The notes under the pieces are model-generated. The model worked only from the letters and a program-made list of their open reading frames with translations, ran no database searches and was not told the origin of the DNA. 17,022 nt of DNA from Planctomycetota bacterium (GTDB taxonomy: Bacteria; Planctomycetota; Phycisphaerae; WQYP01), in contig JAJYGE010000330.1 in NCBI GenBank assembly GCA_021785155.1, forward strand, positions 1 to 17,022. The letters run 5' to 3'. Shown in pieces: positions 1 through 8,569 of the stretch. Both the position numbers and the translations under genes were made by a program. Each line of letters opens with the position of its first letter. The stretch's first letter is position 1.

Positions 1-16
1 GTTTGTGAATGGCTGA

Positions 17-1204
17 TCAGCGCGATTCGGATGTAATGTCTTGAGCCAATTGGTTCAGTGCTGCGATTCCGCGTTCAATGGTTTGATCGCCGGCGGCGTA
101 GCTGAGGCGGAAATGCGTATCGCGTCCGCTGAATACATGCCCCGGTATAACCAGAACATTATTGGCCACCGCCCGATTTACAAATTCCGTTGCGGTGAGT
201 TTGCCTGGAACTTTTGGAAACGCATAAAAAGCCCCATCCGGCTGATTGATGGCAAAATTCCCGGACAAGCCGGAAACGATCCGATCGCGCTTGCGCCGAT
301 AGTCATCAATATGGCTGGTCATATTCACCGATCCGGTATGCAGCAGCTCCAGGGCCGCATATTGGGCCGGAGCGGGTGCACAAACAAATGTATATTGCTG
401 TAATTTTGTCATCTGTTCAATAATGGCCTTCGGGCCGGCGGCATAACCCAGCCGCCAGCCGGTCATGGCGTAGGTTTTGGAATATCCCTTAAGTAAAATG
501 CACTGTTCCGGCAGGAGAGGGGCAATGCTGTGATGCTTCTGATAACAGAAGGCGTCATAAATTTCATCGCTTAGCACCAGCAGGTTATGTTTTTTAGCGA
601 TAGCGGCAGCAGCCTGCAATTCCACCGGTGTCAACGCGATCCCGGTGGGATTGTTGGGTGAACATAAAATCAGCATTTTCGTGCGCGGCGTAATGGCGGC
701 TTCAATGCGTTCAGGGTGCAGGCGAAAATCCGGATAGCTGTCCACGGGCACAGGCACGGCACCAATGAGTCGGGGAAGATGTTTATACATGACAAAGTAC
801 GGGTCCAGAAAAAGCACTTCATCACCGAGATTCAGCGTTGAAAACATTGCCAGCATGATGCCGCCCGATGTTCCGGAGAGAATCAACACGCCCGGATTGC
901 GCCAGCCGGTAGTGTCGCAGACATCATGGCGAATGGGTTCAATAAGTTCAGCGATTCCCTGAGTGGGGGTGTATCGATTTTTGCCGGCCCGGATGGCTGC
1001 AATGGCCTTCTCCTTAATCGGATCAGGCACATCAAAATCCGGCTGGCCGATGGAAAGGTTAATCGGATCTTTAATCTTGGCGGCCAGATCAAAAACTTTG
1101 CGGATGCCGGAGGCATCAATATCCAGAGCCCGTTGCGCAATAAGGGCGGCGGGATTAAAAGTTCCAGGGGCGTTGCTTGGGGACGGAATGGTGGCTGCGG
1201 GCAT
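17..1204 (-). CDS. PLP-dependent class I/II aminotransferase, probably aspartate/aromatic type
   Basis: A 395-residue cytosolic transaminase that would exchange the amino group between an amino acid and a 2-oxoacid using pyridoxal phosphate. The fold type I signature is complete: SPNNPTG at residues 182-188, SDEIYD at 212-217 (Asp and Tyr that contact PLP), GYSKTYAMTGWRLGY with the Schiff-base lysine at about 243, and RLSYA near 366, whose Arg binds the substrate carboxylate. The length is normal for the family. I place the start at the ATG at 1204 because GAGGAG lies just upstream; the reading frame stays open for 44 more codons, but that stretch resembles no N-terminus of the family. It stands alone, about 300 bp downstream of plsC on the same strand. 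Substrate preference (aspartate, aromatic or other) cannot be read from the sequence, so I give no gene symbol. Confidence 0.93.
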   Translation of the reverse strand: MPAATIPSPSNAPGTFNPAALIAQRALDIDASGIRKVFDLAAKIKDPINLSIGQPDFDVPDPIKEKAIAAIRAGKNRYTPTQGIAELIEPIRHDVCDTTGWRNPGVLILSGTSGGIMLAMFSTLNLGDEVLFLDPYFVMYKHLPRLIGAVPVPVDSYPDFRLHPERIEAAITPRTKMLILCSPNNPTGIALTPVELQAAAAIAKKHNLLVLSDEIYDAFCYQKHHSIAPLLPEQCILLKGYSKTYAMTGWRLGYAAGPKAIIEQMTKLQQYTFVCAPAPAQYAALELLHTGSVNMTSHIDDYRRKRDRIVSGLSGNFAINQPDGAFYAFPKVPGKLTATEFVNRAVANNVLVIPGHVFSGRDTHFRLSYAAGDQTIERGIAALNQLAQDITSESR

Positions 1205-1507
1205 ATACTCCTCGGCGTTTCCAGGTCCTGATATTACCAGGATATTGTAGCGGAATAGATTTGCGGCGGATACCCAGCCGATTTTGTTTTGTCGGTTCGG
1301 GTGTGGCAATACCTCCGAACCAGCGTACCGGGACACCCCATCCCCCTTTTAGCCGCGTGTGCTTGCCGCGCGTTTTGCGCGGCAGTCGTCGGTGTTGAGA
1401 AAGTAGTAAGTAGACCGCAGGGGGTACCTTATTTTGCGACCGCATCATAATAGTCCCAGCCTTATGTGCTCTACTGCTCAACTCTCTACTGATCTCGGCA
1501 CTGAAAC
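1205..1507. other. Intergenic region between plsC and the aminotransferase gene, with two perfect hairpins
   Basis: No gene is supported in these 303 bases. Two perfect inverted repeats are present: GGTTCGG/CCGAACC (1294-1300 with 1315-1321, loop 14) and TGCCGCGC/GCGCGGCA (1364-1371 with 1377-1384, loop GTTTT). Neither is followed by a T-run on either strand, so neither is a standard intrinsic terminator. On the minus strand a TACAAT box (1249-1244) lies about 40 bases upstream of the aminotransferase start, but no convincing -35 element precedes it. A second A/T-rich box, TATTATGAT, lies at 1454-1446 on the minus strand. Either could serve the aminotransferase gene; the sequence does not decide between them. 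Confidence 0.4.
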
Positions 1508-2353
1508 TCAAGCTGACAATTCATGGGATACCACCAGCCGCTTTCTGCCCACGTGCAGATCGGCCTGAAATCGCGCCTCCGAAGCGGCGGCGTGGACGGA
1601 TTTAAGTTTCTTTTGCAAATCAATTAGCTCGCGTCTAATTCTGACGGAGATTTCATCCGCGGATAGGTTGGCAATTTCTTCGTATGCAATAGGTTTGCCA
1701 TAACGTACACGGATTCCGCGGTAACGGAAAAACTTACGATCCCGCGGCCAGGCCTCAAATGCGCCGTCAATGACCACCGGAATCACCGGCACCTTCGCCC
1801 GATGCACAATAATGGCCACGCCGGACGCGATCGGGCCGATGGTGCCATCGGCAGTGCGCGTGGCTTCAGGAAATAAATTCAGCAGGAAGCCGCAGTTCAG
1901 TCGCCGGATCGCCTCGCGCACCGCGGTGGAATCGGCCCGGCCGCGGCGTACCGGAAAGGCATTGGTGGTTTCAAAAATATATTGTCCTAAACCGCCTTTG
2001 AACAAACTTTCGCGGGCCATGAAATGAATTTGCCGCTTAAGCGCTATACCAATCATCCACGGATCCAACATGCTTTGATGGTTGGTTACCAGCAGCGCCG
2101 CTCCCCGTGCCGGGACATTTTCCCGTCCGGCCACCCGCACATGAAAGCACAGCACACTGAAGAATTGCAAAAAAACCTTCCCCAGGGTCCAAAGAAATAT
2201 CTGCAGCCATCCGGTTCCTTCGCCACGGTACGTGTACTCAACCCGCTGCGCTGGTGTCGGCATGGCCTGATCCAGCAATGTGATCTGCGCCGACGCCGGC
2301 GTGGAGATCGGACTTTCCGATTGCGGGGATGATAATATCGGCGTATCAGCCAT
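1508..2353 (-). CDS. plsC: 1-acyl-sn-glycerol-3-phosphate acyltransferase (PlsC family)
   Basis: A 281-residue membrane-associated acyltransferase of the PlsC/LPLAT family, expected to acylate lysophosphatidic acid to phosphatidic acid in phospholipid synthesis. The catalytic block I NHQSMLD (His92, Asp97) and block III FPEATRT (161-167) are intact, and IPVVI at about 191-195 fits block IV. A hydrophobic segment at about 47-72 probably anchors it to the inner membrane. The first 45 residues are Ser/Pro/Thr-rich and look like a lineage-specific extension; a Met at residue 31 is an alternative start. The ATG at 2353 is preceded by AGGAAAG and overlaps the end of cmk by 8 bases, which suggests one transcript and translational coupling. 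Pairing of cmk with plsC occurs in other bacteria. Some family members act on other acyl acceptors, so the exact substrate is inferred. Confidence 0.92.
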   Translation of the reverse strand: MADTPILSSPQSESPISTPASAQITLLDQAMPTPAQRVEYTYRGEGTGWLQIFLWTLGKVFLQFFSVLCFHVRVAGRENVPARGAALLVTNHQSMLDPWMIGIALKRQIHFMARESLFKGGLGQYIFETTNAFPVRRGRADSTAVREAIRRLNCGFLLNLFPEATRTADGTIGPIASGVAIIVHRAKVPVIPVVIDGAFEAWPRDRKFFRYRGIRVRYGKPIAYEEIANLSADEISVRIRRELIDLQKKLKSVHAAASEARFQADLHVGRKRLVVSHELSA

Positions 2354-3020
2354 GGCTTTGCTTTCCTATGATTCTGATCATCGTATCAACGACTTCCGGC
2401 AGCGTCATCGCGGTGGTATCCACGACGATGGCGTCTGGGGCTAATTTCAGCGCCCCAACGTCCCGATTCCTATCGCGCTGGTCACGGATTTCCATATCCG
2501 CCAGAACTGCCTGCGCATCTATTACAATACCCTTTCGCGTCAGCTCATCCAACCTTCTTCTGGCCCGCTCTTGAATGTCCGCGTCAAGATAAAACTTAAA
2601 ATCAGCATCGGGAAATACCAGCGTTCCCTGATCGCGCCCTTCGGTAACCAGAGAGTCGGATTCGGCGGCCACCGCGCGCTGCCGACGCACCAACTCGGTG
2701 CGTACCGCGGTATTATCCGCCGCAAGATATACCATGGCTGTAACTGCGGGCTTGCGAATATCGCTGGAAACATCCATTCCATCCAGCAGGATCTTGGCGG
2801 GATGCGTACGCCAATCGAAGGTCAGATTCATGGCCGAGGCTAATTGTCCGATAACCTTCGGATCCGAGTTTTCGGTGGAGAACCCATGGTTTAAGGCTTG
2901 TAAGGCCACGGACCGATACATCGCTCCGGTATCCAGATGCCGCGTGCTAAGACGTCGTGCCAAAAGTTCAGCCGCCGCCGATTTTCCCGATCCTGCCGGT
3001 CCATCAATGGTAATAATCAA
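2346..3020 (-). CDS. cmk: Cytidylate kinase
   Basis: A 224-residue cytosolic nucleoside monophosphate kinase that phosphorylates CMP and dCMP with ATP. The P-loop GPAGSGKS is at residues 7-14, the CMP-site motif DTGAMYR at 30-36, TEGRDQGT carries the Arg-Asp pair that reads the base, and the lid/closing segment RDQRDRNRDVGALKLAPDA is complete. The length is normal for the family. The start codon is TTG at 3020-3018, giving LIITIDGP read as M-IITIDGP. It is chosen because AGGAG sits 9 bases upstream and any later start would cut into the P-loop strand. It overlaps plsC by 8 bases, with cmk first in the pair. No clean promoter was found for it in the upstream gap, part of which appears to be transcribed in the opposite direction. 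Confidence 0.95.
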   Translation of the reverse strand: MIITIDGPAGSGKSAAAELLARRLSTRHLDTGAMYRSVALQALNHGFSTENSDPKVIGQLASAMNLTFDWRTHPAKILLDGMDVSSDIRKPAVTAMVYLAADNTAVRTELVRRQRAVAAESDSLVTEGRDQGTLVFPDADFKFYLDADIQERARRRLDELTRKGIVIDAQAVLADMEIRDQRDRNRDVGALKLAPDAIVVDTTAMTLPEVVDTMIRIIGKQSHG

Positions 3021-3166
3021 TTACGTTTACTCCTGTGCACACGGTTCCGGTTGCCGGCCACTGTTACCGGAACGTATTTTCGTAGACCGACAGCAAACAG
3101 GCAAATTGATCAGCGTATACGTTCGCACATGGTGGGGCAAATAGCGCCAAGAAAAAGCGGAAATTC

Positions 3167-3195
3167 TTGCAACATTTGGAAATCGGGTTTATATT
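3167..3195 (+). promoter_or_regulatory. Sigma70-type promoter candidate for a small RNA
   Basis: TTGCAA at 3167-3172 and TATATT at 3190-3195 are separated by exactly 17 bases. Transcription would begin near 3202. No protein gene lies downstream on this strand before the terminator at 3276-3313. The nearest minus-strand gene, cmk, points the other way. Confidence 0.45.
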
Positions 3196-3201
3196 GTTTA
3201 T

Positions 3202-3313
3202 CAGTAGTGCGAGAGAGACAATTCAATCGTTTCTCCGTGCTTATTAAGTTTTTGCGGTGCCTTCTCTCCCCTCCGGTAGGCGAGCCTCCGTTTGGCGCTC
3301 GCCTACTTTTTTT
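3202..3313 (+). ncRNA. Candidate small non-coding RNA, about 110 nt
   Basis: The interval is bounded by a promoter-like pair (3167-3195) and a perfect terminator hairpin (3276-3306 plus T7). Inside it, GAGAGAC and GTTTCTC near 3213-3233 can form a 7-bp stem with one G-U pair, giving a 5' hairpin followed by a single-stranded CU-rich stretch (CTTCTCTCCCCTCC) before the terminator. No start codon with a ribosome binding site is visible inside. It matches no family I recognise: the SRP RNA tetraloop region, tmRNA and RNase P signatures are all absent. The call rests on the spacing of signals only; transcription is inferred. Confidence 0.35.
3276..3313 (+). terminator. Intrinsic terminator, plus strand
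   Basis: GTAGGCGAGC (3276-3285) pairs perfectly with GCTCGCCTAC (3297-3306), and TTTTTTT (3307-3313) follows at once. This is the cleanest intrinsic terminator in the window. It lies on the strand opposite to its flanking genes, so it ends something other than a listed protein gene. Confidence 0.7.
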
Positions 3314-3533
3314 GCAGCAGTTTACGACCAGGCTTCTGCTTCGATCAAATTTTTGGCTGCCTGCCCGTGAACGGTGGTTCGTCAACTGTTGCCAATAGCT
3401 CGCCACTTCTTTCGCTCGATGTTCAACGAGCCGCGTAAACTGTGACCCCTCGGTGAACAGTGGCCTTTTTTCGTCGGCGTAAACAATTCCGCATGCGGTG
3501 CCGGAAGCGGTGTAGAAAGCCGCCGTAGCGGGT

Positions 3534-4007
3534 TTATTTTTTTTGTATGCGACGCTCCATGGCCGCCCGGAAATAATTCCGAAATGTCGGCAACCCCGCG
3601 TCGGTCCATGCGGTTTGTATTTTTTCAACCAAGGCGGCATTATTTTTTCGCAATTCACTTAAAAAGGCGGCGTCCGGAGAATTTTCCGGAGCCAGCAAAT
3701 GAATATCATGCGCATCGGCCAGAAGCAGATATCCTGTGCCATCCGGCGATTCTTCAATGCTTAATTTCATGTGTGGATAAGCCGCCTGTCCCAGTCGCAG
3801 GCGATACACCGCCCGCCCGTCCTTATCGCAGCGTTCGAACCATTCCGGTTTGATTAGGGCGGCATCCGCGGATGCCATGATCGGAGCCATCCGCGTTTTT
3901 ATGACCGCGGGAAAATCGCCCGACGGATACGCCAGCGTCAAATAGATTTCCATCGCCTTTTTTACGATATGAGCCGGTGGTAACGGTGGATGTTGCAATT
4001 CAGTCAT
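3534..4007 (-). CDS. Uncharacterised 157-residue protein
   Basis: I do not recognise this family. The frame codes for a soluble-looking protein with no signal peptide or membrane segment. The N-terminal part (about 12-60) is amphipathic with a PSGDFPAVIKTRM stretch, followed by a compact region with alternating charged and hydrophobic residues (LRLGQAAYPHMKLSIEESPD at about 71-90) and a C-terminal helix rich in basic residues ending in RRIQKK. The coding pattern (balanced composition, frame kept over 157 codons, codon use like its neighbours) supports a real gene. The ATG at 4007 lacks a clear ribosome binding site, and a GGCCGG/CCGGCC hairpin sits just upstream. An internal Met at residue 18, preceded by AAAAAAGG, is an alternative start. 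It is divergent from the response regulator gene and separated from cmk by 513 bp, so no operon partner is evident. Confidence 0.7.
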   Translation of the reverse strand: MTELQHPPLPPAHIVKKAMEIYLTLAYPSGDFPAVIKTRMAPIMASADAALIKPEWFERCDKDGRAVYRLRLGQAAYPHMKLSIEESPDGTGYLLLADAHDIHLLAPENSPDAAFLSELRKNNAALVEKIQTAWTDAGLPTFRNYFRAAMERRIQKK

Positions 4008-4017
4008 ACCAGCATGG

Positions 4018-4038
4018 GGCCGGAATTTTATGCCGGCC
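4018..4038. repeat. Perfect inverted repeat beside the start of the 157-residue protein gene
   Basis: GGCCGG (4018-4023) and CCGGCC (4033-4038) flank a 9-base A/T-rich loop. In the minus-strand transcript this hairpin ends 10 bases before the start codon at 4007, where a ribosome binding site would normally sit. It could affect translation initiation or bind a protein; nothing in the sequence decides between these. Confidence 0.4.
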
Positions 4039-4133
4039 TTCCTCGTTTCCAGACACTCGCCGATAAGATATTAGCATATCCGGCACGCCAATGCCTGTTC
4101 TTGGAAATATAAATAAGGCCTCTGGAAGATTTA

Positions 4134-4164
4134 TTGAGACAGGAATAGGATTGACGATTATAAT
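4134..4164 (+). promoter_or_regulatory. Sigma70-type promoter of the response regulator gene
   Basis: A perfect -10 box TATAAT lies at 4159-4164. TTGAGA at 4134-4139 gives a 19-base spacer, and the overlapping GAGACA at 4136-4141 gives 17. Transcription would start near 4171, leaving an untranslated leader of about 145 bases before the ATG at 4315. Confidence 0.5.
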
Positions 4165-4181
4165 CAGGGGATACCCTTCGC

Positions 4182-4228
4182 GGGGCGGAGGATAGAATTG
4201 AAGTCCAGTCGAGATTTCAATTCGCCCC
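4182..4228 (+). promoter_or_regulatory. Long leader hairpin with a Shine-Dalgarno-like bulge
   Basis: GAATTGAA (4195-4202) pairs with TTCAATTC (4216-4223), and GGGGC (4182-4186) pairs with GCCCC (4224-4228) directly outside it. All 13 pairs are perfect. An 8-base bulge, GGAGGATA (4187-4194), is left on the 5' side. The element lies in the predicted leader of the response regulator mRNA. No T-run follows, so it is not a plain terminator. Confidence 0.45.
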
Positions 4229-4314
4229 GGGGATGGGTATTGGTGGACGGATCGGCGGAATAGCAATTCCACTGTTCGTCGCGGGTTGTGTTTTCGCCCG
4301 GAGGATCGAGGCCC

Positions 4315-6554
<2,240 letters not shown>

Positions 6555-6591
6555 TCAACCATCCTCCGGACATCAAACCGGGGTGGAAAAG

Positions 6592-6625
6592 ATAATACGT
6601 TAGAGGCAGTTCGGTCTGTTGGCAA
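6592..6625 (-). promoter_or_regulatory. Possible eno promoter
   Basis: On the minus strand TTGCCA (6625-6620) is followed after 17 bases by TAACGT (6602-6597), and a better -10 box TATTAT (6597-6592) begins immediately beyond. Neither combination is ideal. The position, about 65 bases upstream of the eno start in a divergent gap, is sensible. Confidence 0.3.
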
Positions 6626-6699
6626 GAGCGGAGCATATCGGGAGATCCGGCAAAGTAATTCAAAATCGTCGCATGACGCGATTGGTGTGCGGGGCTTAT

Positions 6700-6728
6700 T
6701 TGGCACTTTTGCCGGATGCGGCTAAGAT
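6700..6728 (+). promoter_or_regulatory. Sigma70-type promoter of the aldo/keto reductase-gmhA unit
   Basis: TTGGCA (6700-6705) and TAAGAT (6723-6728) are spaced by 17 bases. A transcript would begin near 6735, about 36 bases before the reductase start codon at 6771. Confidence 0.45.
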
Positions 6729-6770
6729 TTGGCCTTGTAGCGAATGTTTTATGTCACGGAGAAAAAGGCC

Positions 6771-7637
6771 ATGCAGACACGTCAATTAGGCAAGACCGGC
6801 TTGACGGTCAGTTGCATCGGACTGGGTGCCATGCCCATGTCGGTGCCGACCACACGGCCCGCGGAGGCCGATGCCATCCGAGTAATTCATCACGCCGTGG
6901 ATTGCGGCGTGACGCTCATTGATACGGCGGACAGTTATTGTCTTGATGATTCCGAACCGGGGCATAATGAGCGGCTGATCGGCAAAGCTCTGGCCGACTT
7001 GCCGCCGTCCAAACGCGAAGGTCTGGTGGTGGCCACCAAGGGTGGATTGGTACGCCCGCAAGGTCGTTGGGAACGTGATGGCTCGCCCAAACATCTCCGG
7101 GCGGTCTGTGAAGCCTCCCTGAAAAATCTGCGCACGGACTGCATTACGCTCTATCAATATCATCGCATTGATCCGAAGTATTCGCTGGCGGAAAGCCTGG
7201 GGTGTCTCAACCAGATGCGGCAGGAAGGCAAAATCCGCTTTATTGGTGTCAGCAATTTTTCAGTCATGGAGTTGGAGGCGGCGGAGGCGGTGGTGGATAT
7301 TGTCAGTGTGCAAAATGAATATTCGCGCCGGCACAGACAACCGGAAACGGATGGCGTTTTGCAATACACCCAGGCGCGGAATCTGGCATTTCTGGCGTGG
7401 AGTCCGCTGAACGGGATTGGCGGAGCCAAGACACTAGGAGATTTTGAGCCGTTGCTGGAAAGTATCGCGGCGTCGCATCATGTCTCCATTTATCAGGTGG
7501 TATTGGCGTGGCTGATGGCGCAAGGTCCGCAGATCATTGCCATTCCCGGTGCCAGCCGGCCGCAAAGTATTGAAGATTCAGCCCGGGCGTGCCGGTTGAA
7601 ATTACGTCCCGAGGAAATTGAAGCGCTTAGCGCCTAA
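6771..7637 (+). CDS. Aldo/keto reductase
   Basis: A 288-residue NAD(P)H-dependent oxidoreductase of the AKR superfamily, a single-domain TIM barrel in the cytosol. The catalytic tetrad is complete: Asp51 and Tyr56 in DTADSY, Lys90 in VVATKGG, and His131 in YQYHRID. The phosphate-binding region SPLNGIGG and the late IPGASRPQSIED segment fit the cofactor site. The start at 6771 has GGAG about 9 bases upstream; nine more in-frame codons upstream lack a ribosome binding site. gmhA follows after 37 bases on the same strand, so the two are probably co-transcribed, though no shared pathway is obvious. The substrate is not predictable from sequence; members of this branch reduce various aldehydes and ketones. 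Confidence 0.93.
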   Translation: MQTRQLGKTGLTVSCIGLGAMPMSVPTTRPAEADAIRVIHHAVDCGVTLIDTADSYCLDDSEPGHNERLIGKALADLPPSKREGLVVATKGGLVRPQGRWERDGSPKHLRAVCEASLKNLRTDCITLYQYHRIDPKYSLAESLGCLNQMRQEGKIRFIGVSNFSVMELEAAEAVVDIVSVQNEYSRRHRQPETDGVLQYTQARNLAFLAWSPLNGIGGAKTLGDFEPLLESIAASHHVSIYQVVLAWLMAQGPQIIAIPGASRPQSIEDSARACRLKLRPEEIEALSA

Positions 7638-7674
7638 GGGCGTTGCCGCAAGTGTCGTGTCAATTGGAGTGCGT

Positions 7675-8250
7675 ATGTCTAAAGATCATCACTGGATACT
7701 GGATTGCGTGGCGGATTCGTCGCGCGTTATTGGGGAACTTGCGGGCCAACTGGAGCGGATTACGGCAATATGCGAACTGGTGACATCGTCGCTGTTAAGC
7801 GGCAAAAAATTGTTAACCGCCGGGAATGGCGGTTCGGCTGCCGCAGCGCTGCATCTGGCCGAAGAGTTAACCGGACGGTACAGCCGTCCTGATCGGCGGG
7901 CGTTGCCGGCCATTTGTCTGGCCGCGGATGCAACGGCCCTGACGTGTATTGCCAATGACTGGGATTTTGCCAGTGTTTTTTCGCGGCAGGTGGAGGCTTT
8001 CGCCCAGAGTGGTGATGTATTGGTCGTATTTTCCAGTAGTGGAAATAGTGAAAATCTGATTCGCGCTTGCCAGACCATGCGGCAGCGGGGGGGTAAAGTT
8101 ATCGGACTGCTGGGCAAAGGTGGTGGAAAAAATCTGGCCTACTGCGATCAGGCTCTTGTCGTCAGCAGTCAGCGTAGCGCGGCGATACAGGAGTCGCATG
8201 AAGTGGTGCTGCATTTGATCCTGGAATACCTGGAAAAATATTGCGATTAA
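7675..8250 (+). CDS. gmhA: Sedoheptulose-7-phosphate isomerase (phosphoheptose isomerase)
   Basis: A 191-residue SIS-domain protein expected to convert D-sedoheptulose 7-phosphate to D-glycero-D-manno-heptose 7-phosphate, the first step toward ADP-heptose or GDP-heptose for lipopolysaccharide or surface glycans. The family motifs are all here: AGNGGSAAAALHLAEELTGR (49-68) with His60 and Glu64, SSSGNSENL (120-128) for phosphate binding, and IQESHEVVLH (171-180) with Gln172 and His180. These four correspond to the zinc/active-site residues I know from the E. coli enzyme, which separates it from DiaA-like SIS proteins. GGAG lies 5 bases before the ATG at 7675. It lies 37 bases after the aldo/keto reductase gene. 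No other heptose gene is in the window. Confidence 0.9.
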   Translation: MSKDHHWILDCVADSSRVIGELAGQLERITAICELVTSSLLSGKKLLTAGNGGSAAAALHLAEELTGRYSRPDRRALPAICLAADATALTCIANDWDFASVFSRQVEAFAQSGDVLVVFSSSGNSENLIRACQTMRQRGGKVIGLLGKGGGKNLAYCDQALVVSSQRSAAIQESHEVVLHLILEYLEKYCD

Positions 8251-8385
8251 GCGGAGCATCCAATACCGTTGATGGTAAGATCGGACGGTGGAGCGTTTTG
8301 GGTTGCGTTAGCAGCGGTGTTGCCCATGATCAGGCGGCATGATGGTTGGTACCGTGGCCGAAGCGCAAAAAAAAGAGCGGTATGC

Positions 8386-8414
8386 TTGCATTCCATCTGA
8401 GAACTTGCTATGAT
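8386..8414 (+). promoter_or_regulatory. Sigma70-type promoter of ilvB
   Basis: TTGCAT (8386-8391) and TATGAT (8409-8414) are spaced by 17 bases. Transcription would begin near 8421, giving a leader of about 150 bases before the ATG at 8570. This is one of the best promoter matches in the window. Confidence 0.6.
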
Positions 8415-8426
8415 TATACCTTCAAC

Positions 8427-8463
8427 GGCGAATTTTCCAGGCTGCGGCTCTGGTAAATTCGCT
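8427..8463 (+). promoter_or_regulatory. Long hairpin at the 5' end of the predicted ilvB leader
   Basis: GGCGAATTTTCCAG (8427-8440) pairs with CTGGTAAATTCGCT (8450-8463). The 14-position stem has one T-T mismatch and one G-T pair, with a 9-base loop. It begins about 6 bases after the predicted transcription start, so it could protect the 5' end or regulate expression. Confidence 0.4.
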
Positions 8464-8464
8464 A

Positions 8465-8480
8465 TCCCGGCTTGCCGGGA
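8465..8480. repeat. Short palindrome TCCCGG-CTTG-CCGGGA
   Basis: A perfect 6-bp stem with a 4-base loop inside the ilvB leader. A close relative, TCCCGA-CGAG-TCGGGA, occurs at 15437-15452 in another intergenic gap. The pair looks like two members of a REP-like small palindrome family, though two copies in 17 kb is thin evidence. Confidence 0.35.
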
Positions 8481-8569
8481 CGGCGGCCTGGTTGGGCGCT
8501 GGTGTAATCTGCCGTGCGGCGGACGCCATGCCAACCTTTCCAATGCAGCCGATGTTGTGTGAGGTTTTT

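Larger units (their letters stand above)
3021..3533. other. 513-bp non-coding gap upstream of cmk
   Basis: No protein gene is supported on either strand. The part from 3167 to 3313 holds a plus-strand promoter-like pair and a strong intrinsic terminator (listed separately), which together outline a short RNA. The remaining parts, 3021-3166 and 3314-3533, show only weak inverted repeats, such as an imperfect repeat around ACTGTGACC...GGTGAACAGT near 3438-3461. The long minus-strand frame through this region lacks a ribosome binding site and resembles no known protein, so I treat it as chance. Confidence 0.5.
8251..8569 (+). promoter_or_regulatory. gmhA-ilvB intergenic region with promoter and structured ilvB leader
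   Basis: No gene is supported in these 319 bases. The first 135 show no terminator with a T-run after gmhA. From 8386 the region holds a promoter, and from about 8421 a leader of roughly 150 bases with two strong hairpins (listed separately). I looked for a short leader peptide rich in Ile, Leu or Val, as in classical ilv attenuators, and found none with a ribosome binding site. No T-run follows the hairpins. Confidence 0.5.

Noticed and set aside
1205..1336. 44-codon N-terminal extension of the aminotransferase
   Set aside because: The frame is open, but no ribosome binding site precedes it, GAGGAG sits at the internal ATG (1204), and the extra residues resemble no family N-terminus.
3110..3658. 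182-codon minus-strand frame across the cmk upstream gap
   Set aside because: It overlaps the 157-residue protein gene in another frame, is rich in Arg and Lys, lacks a ribosome binding site and crosses the plus-strand terminator hairpin.
8472..8507. Possible short leader peptide (TTG start) upstream of ilvB
   Set aside because: It has no ribosome binding site, begins in the loop of a hairpin and lacks the run of Ile, Leu or Val codons expected of an ilv attenuator.
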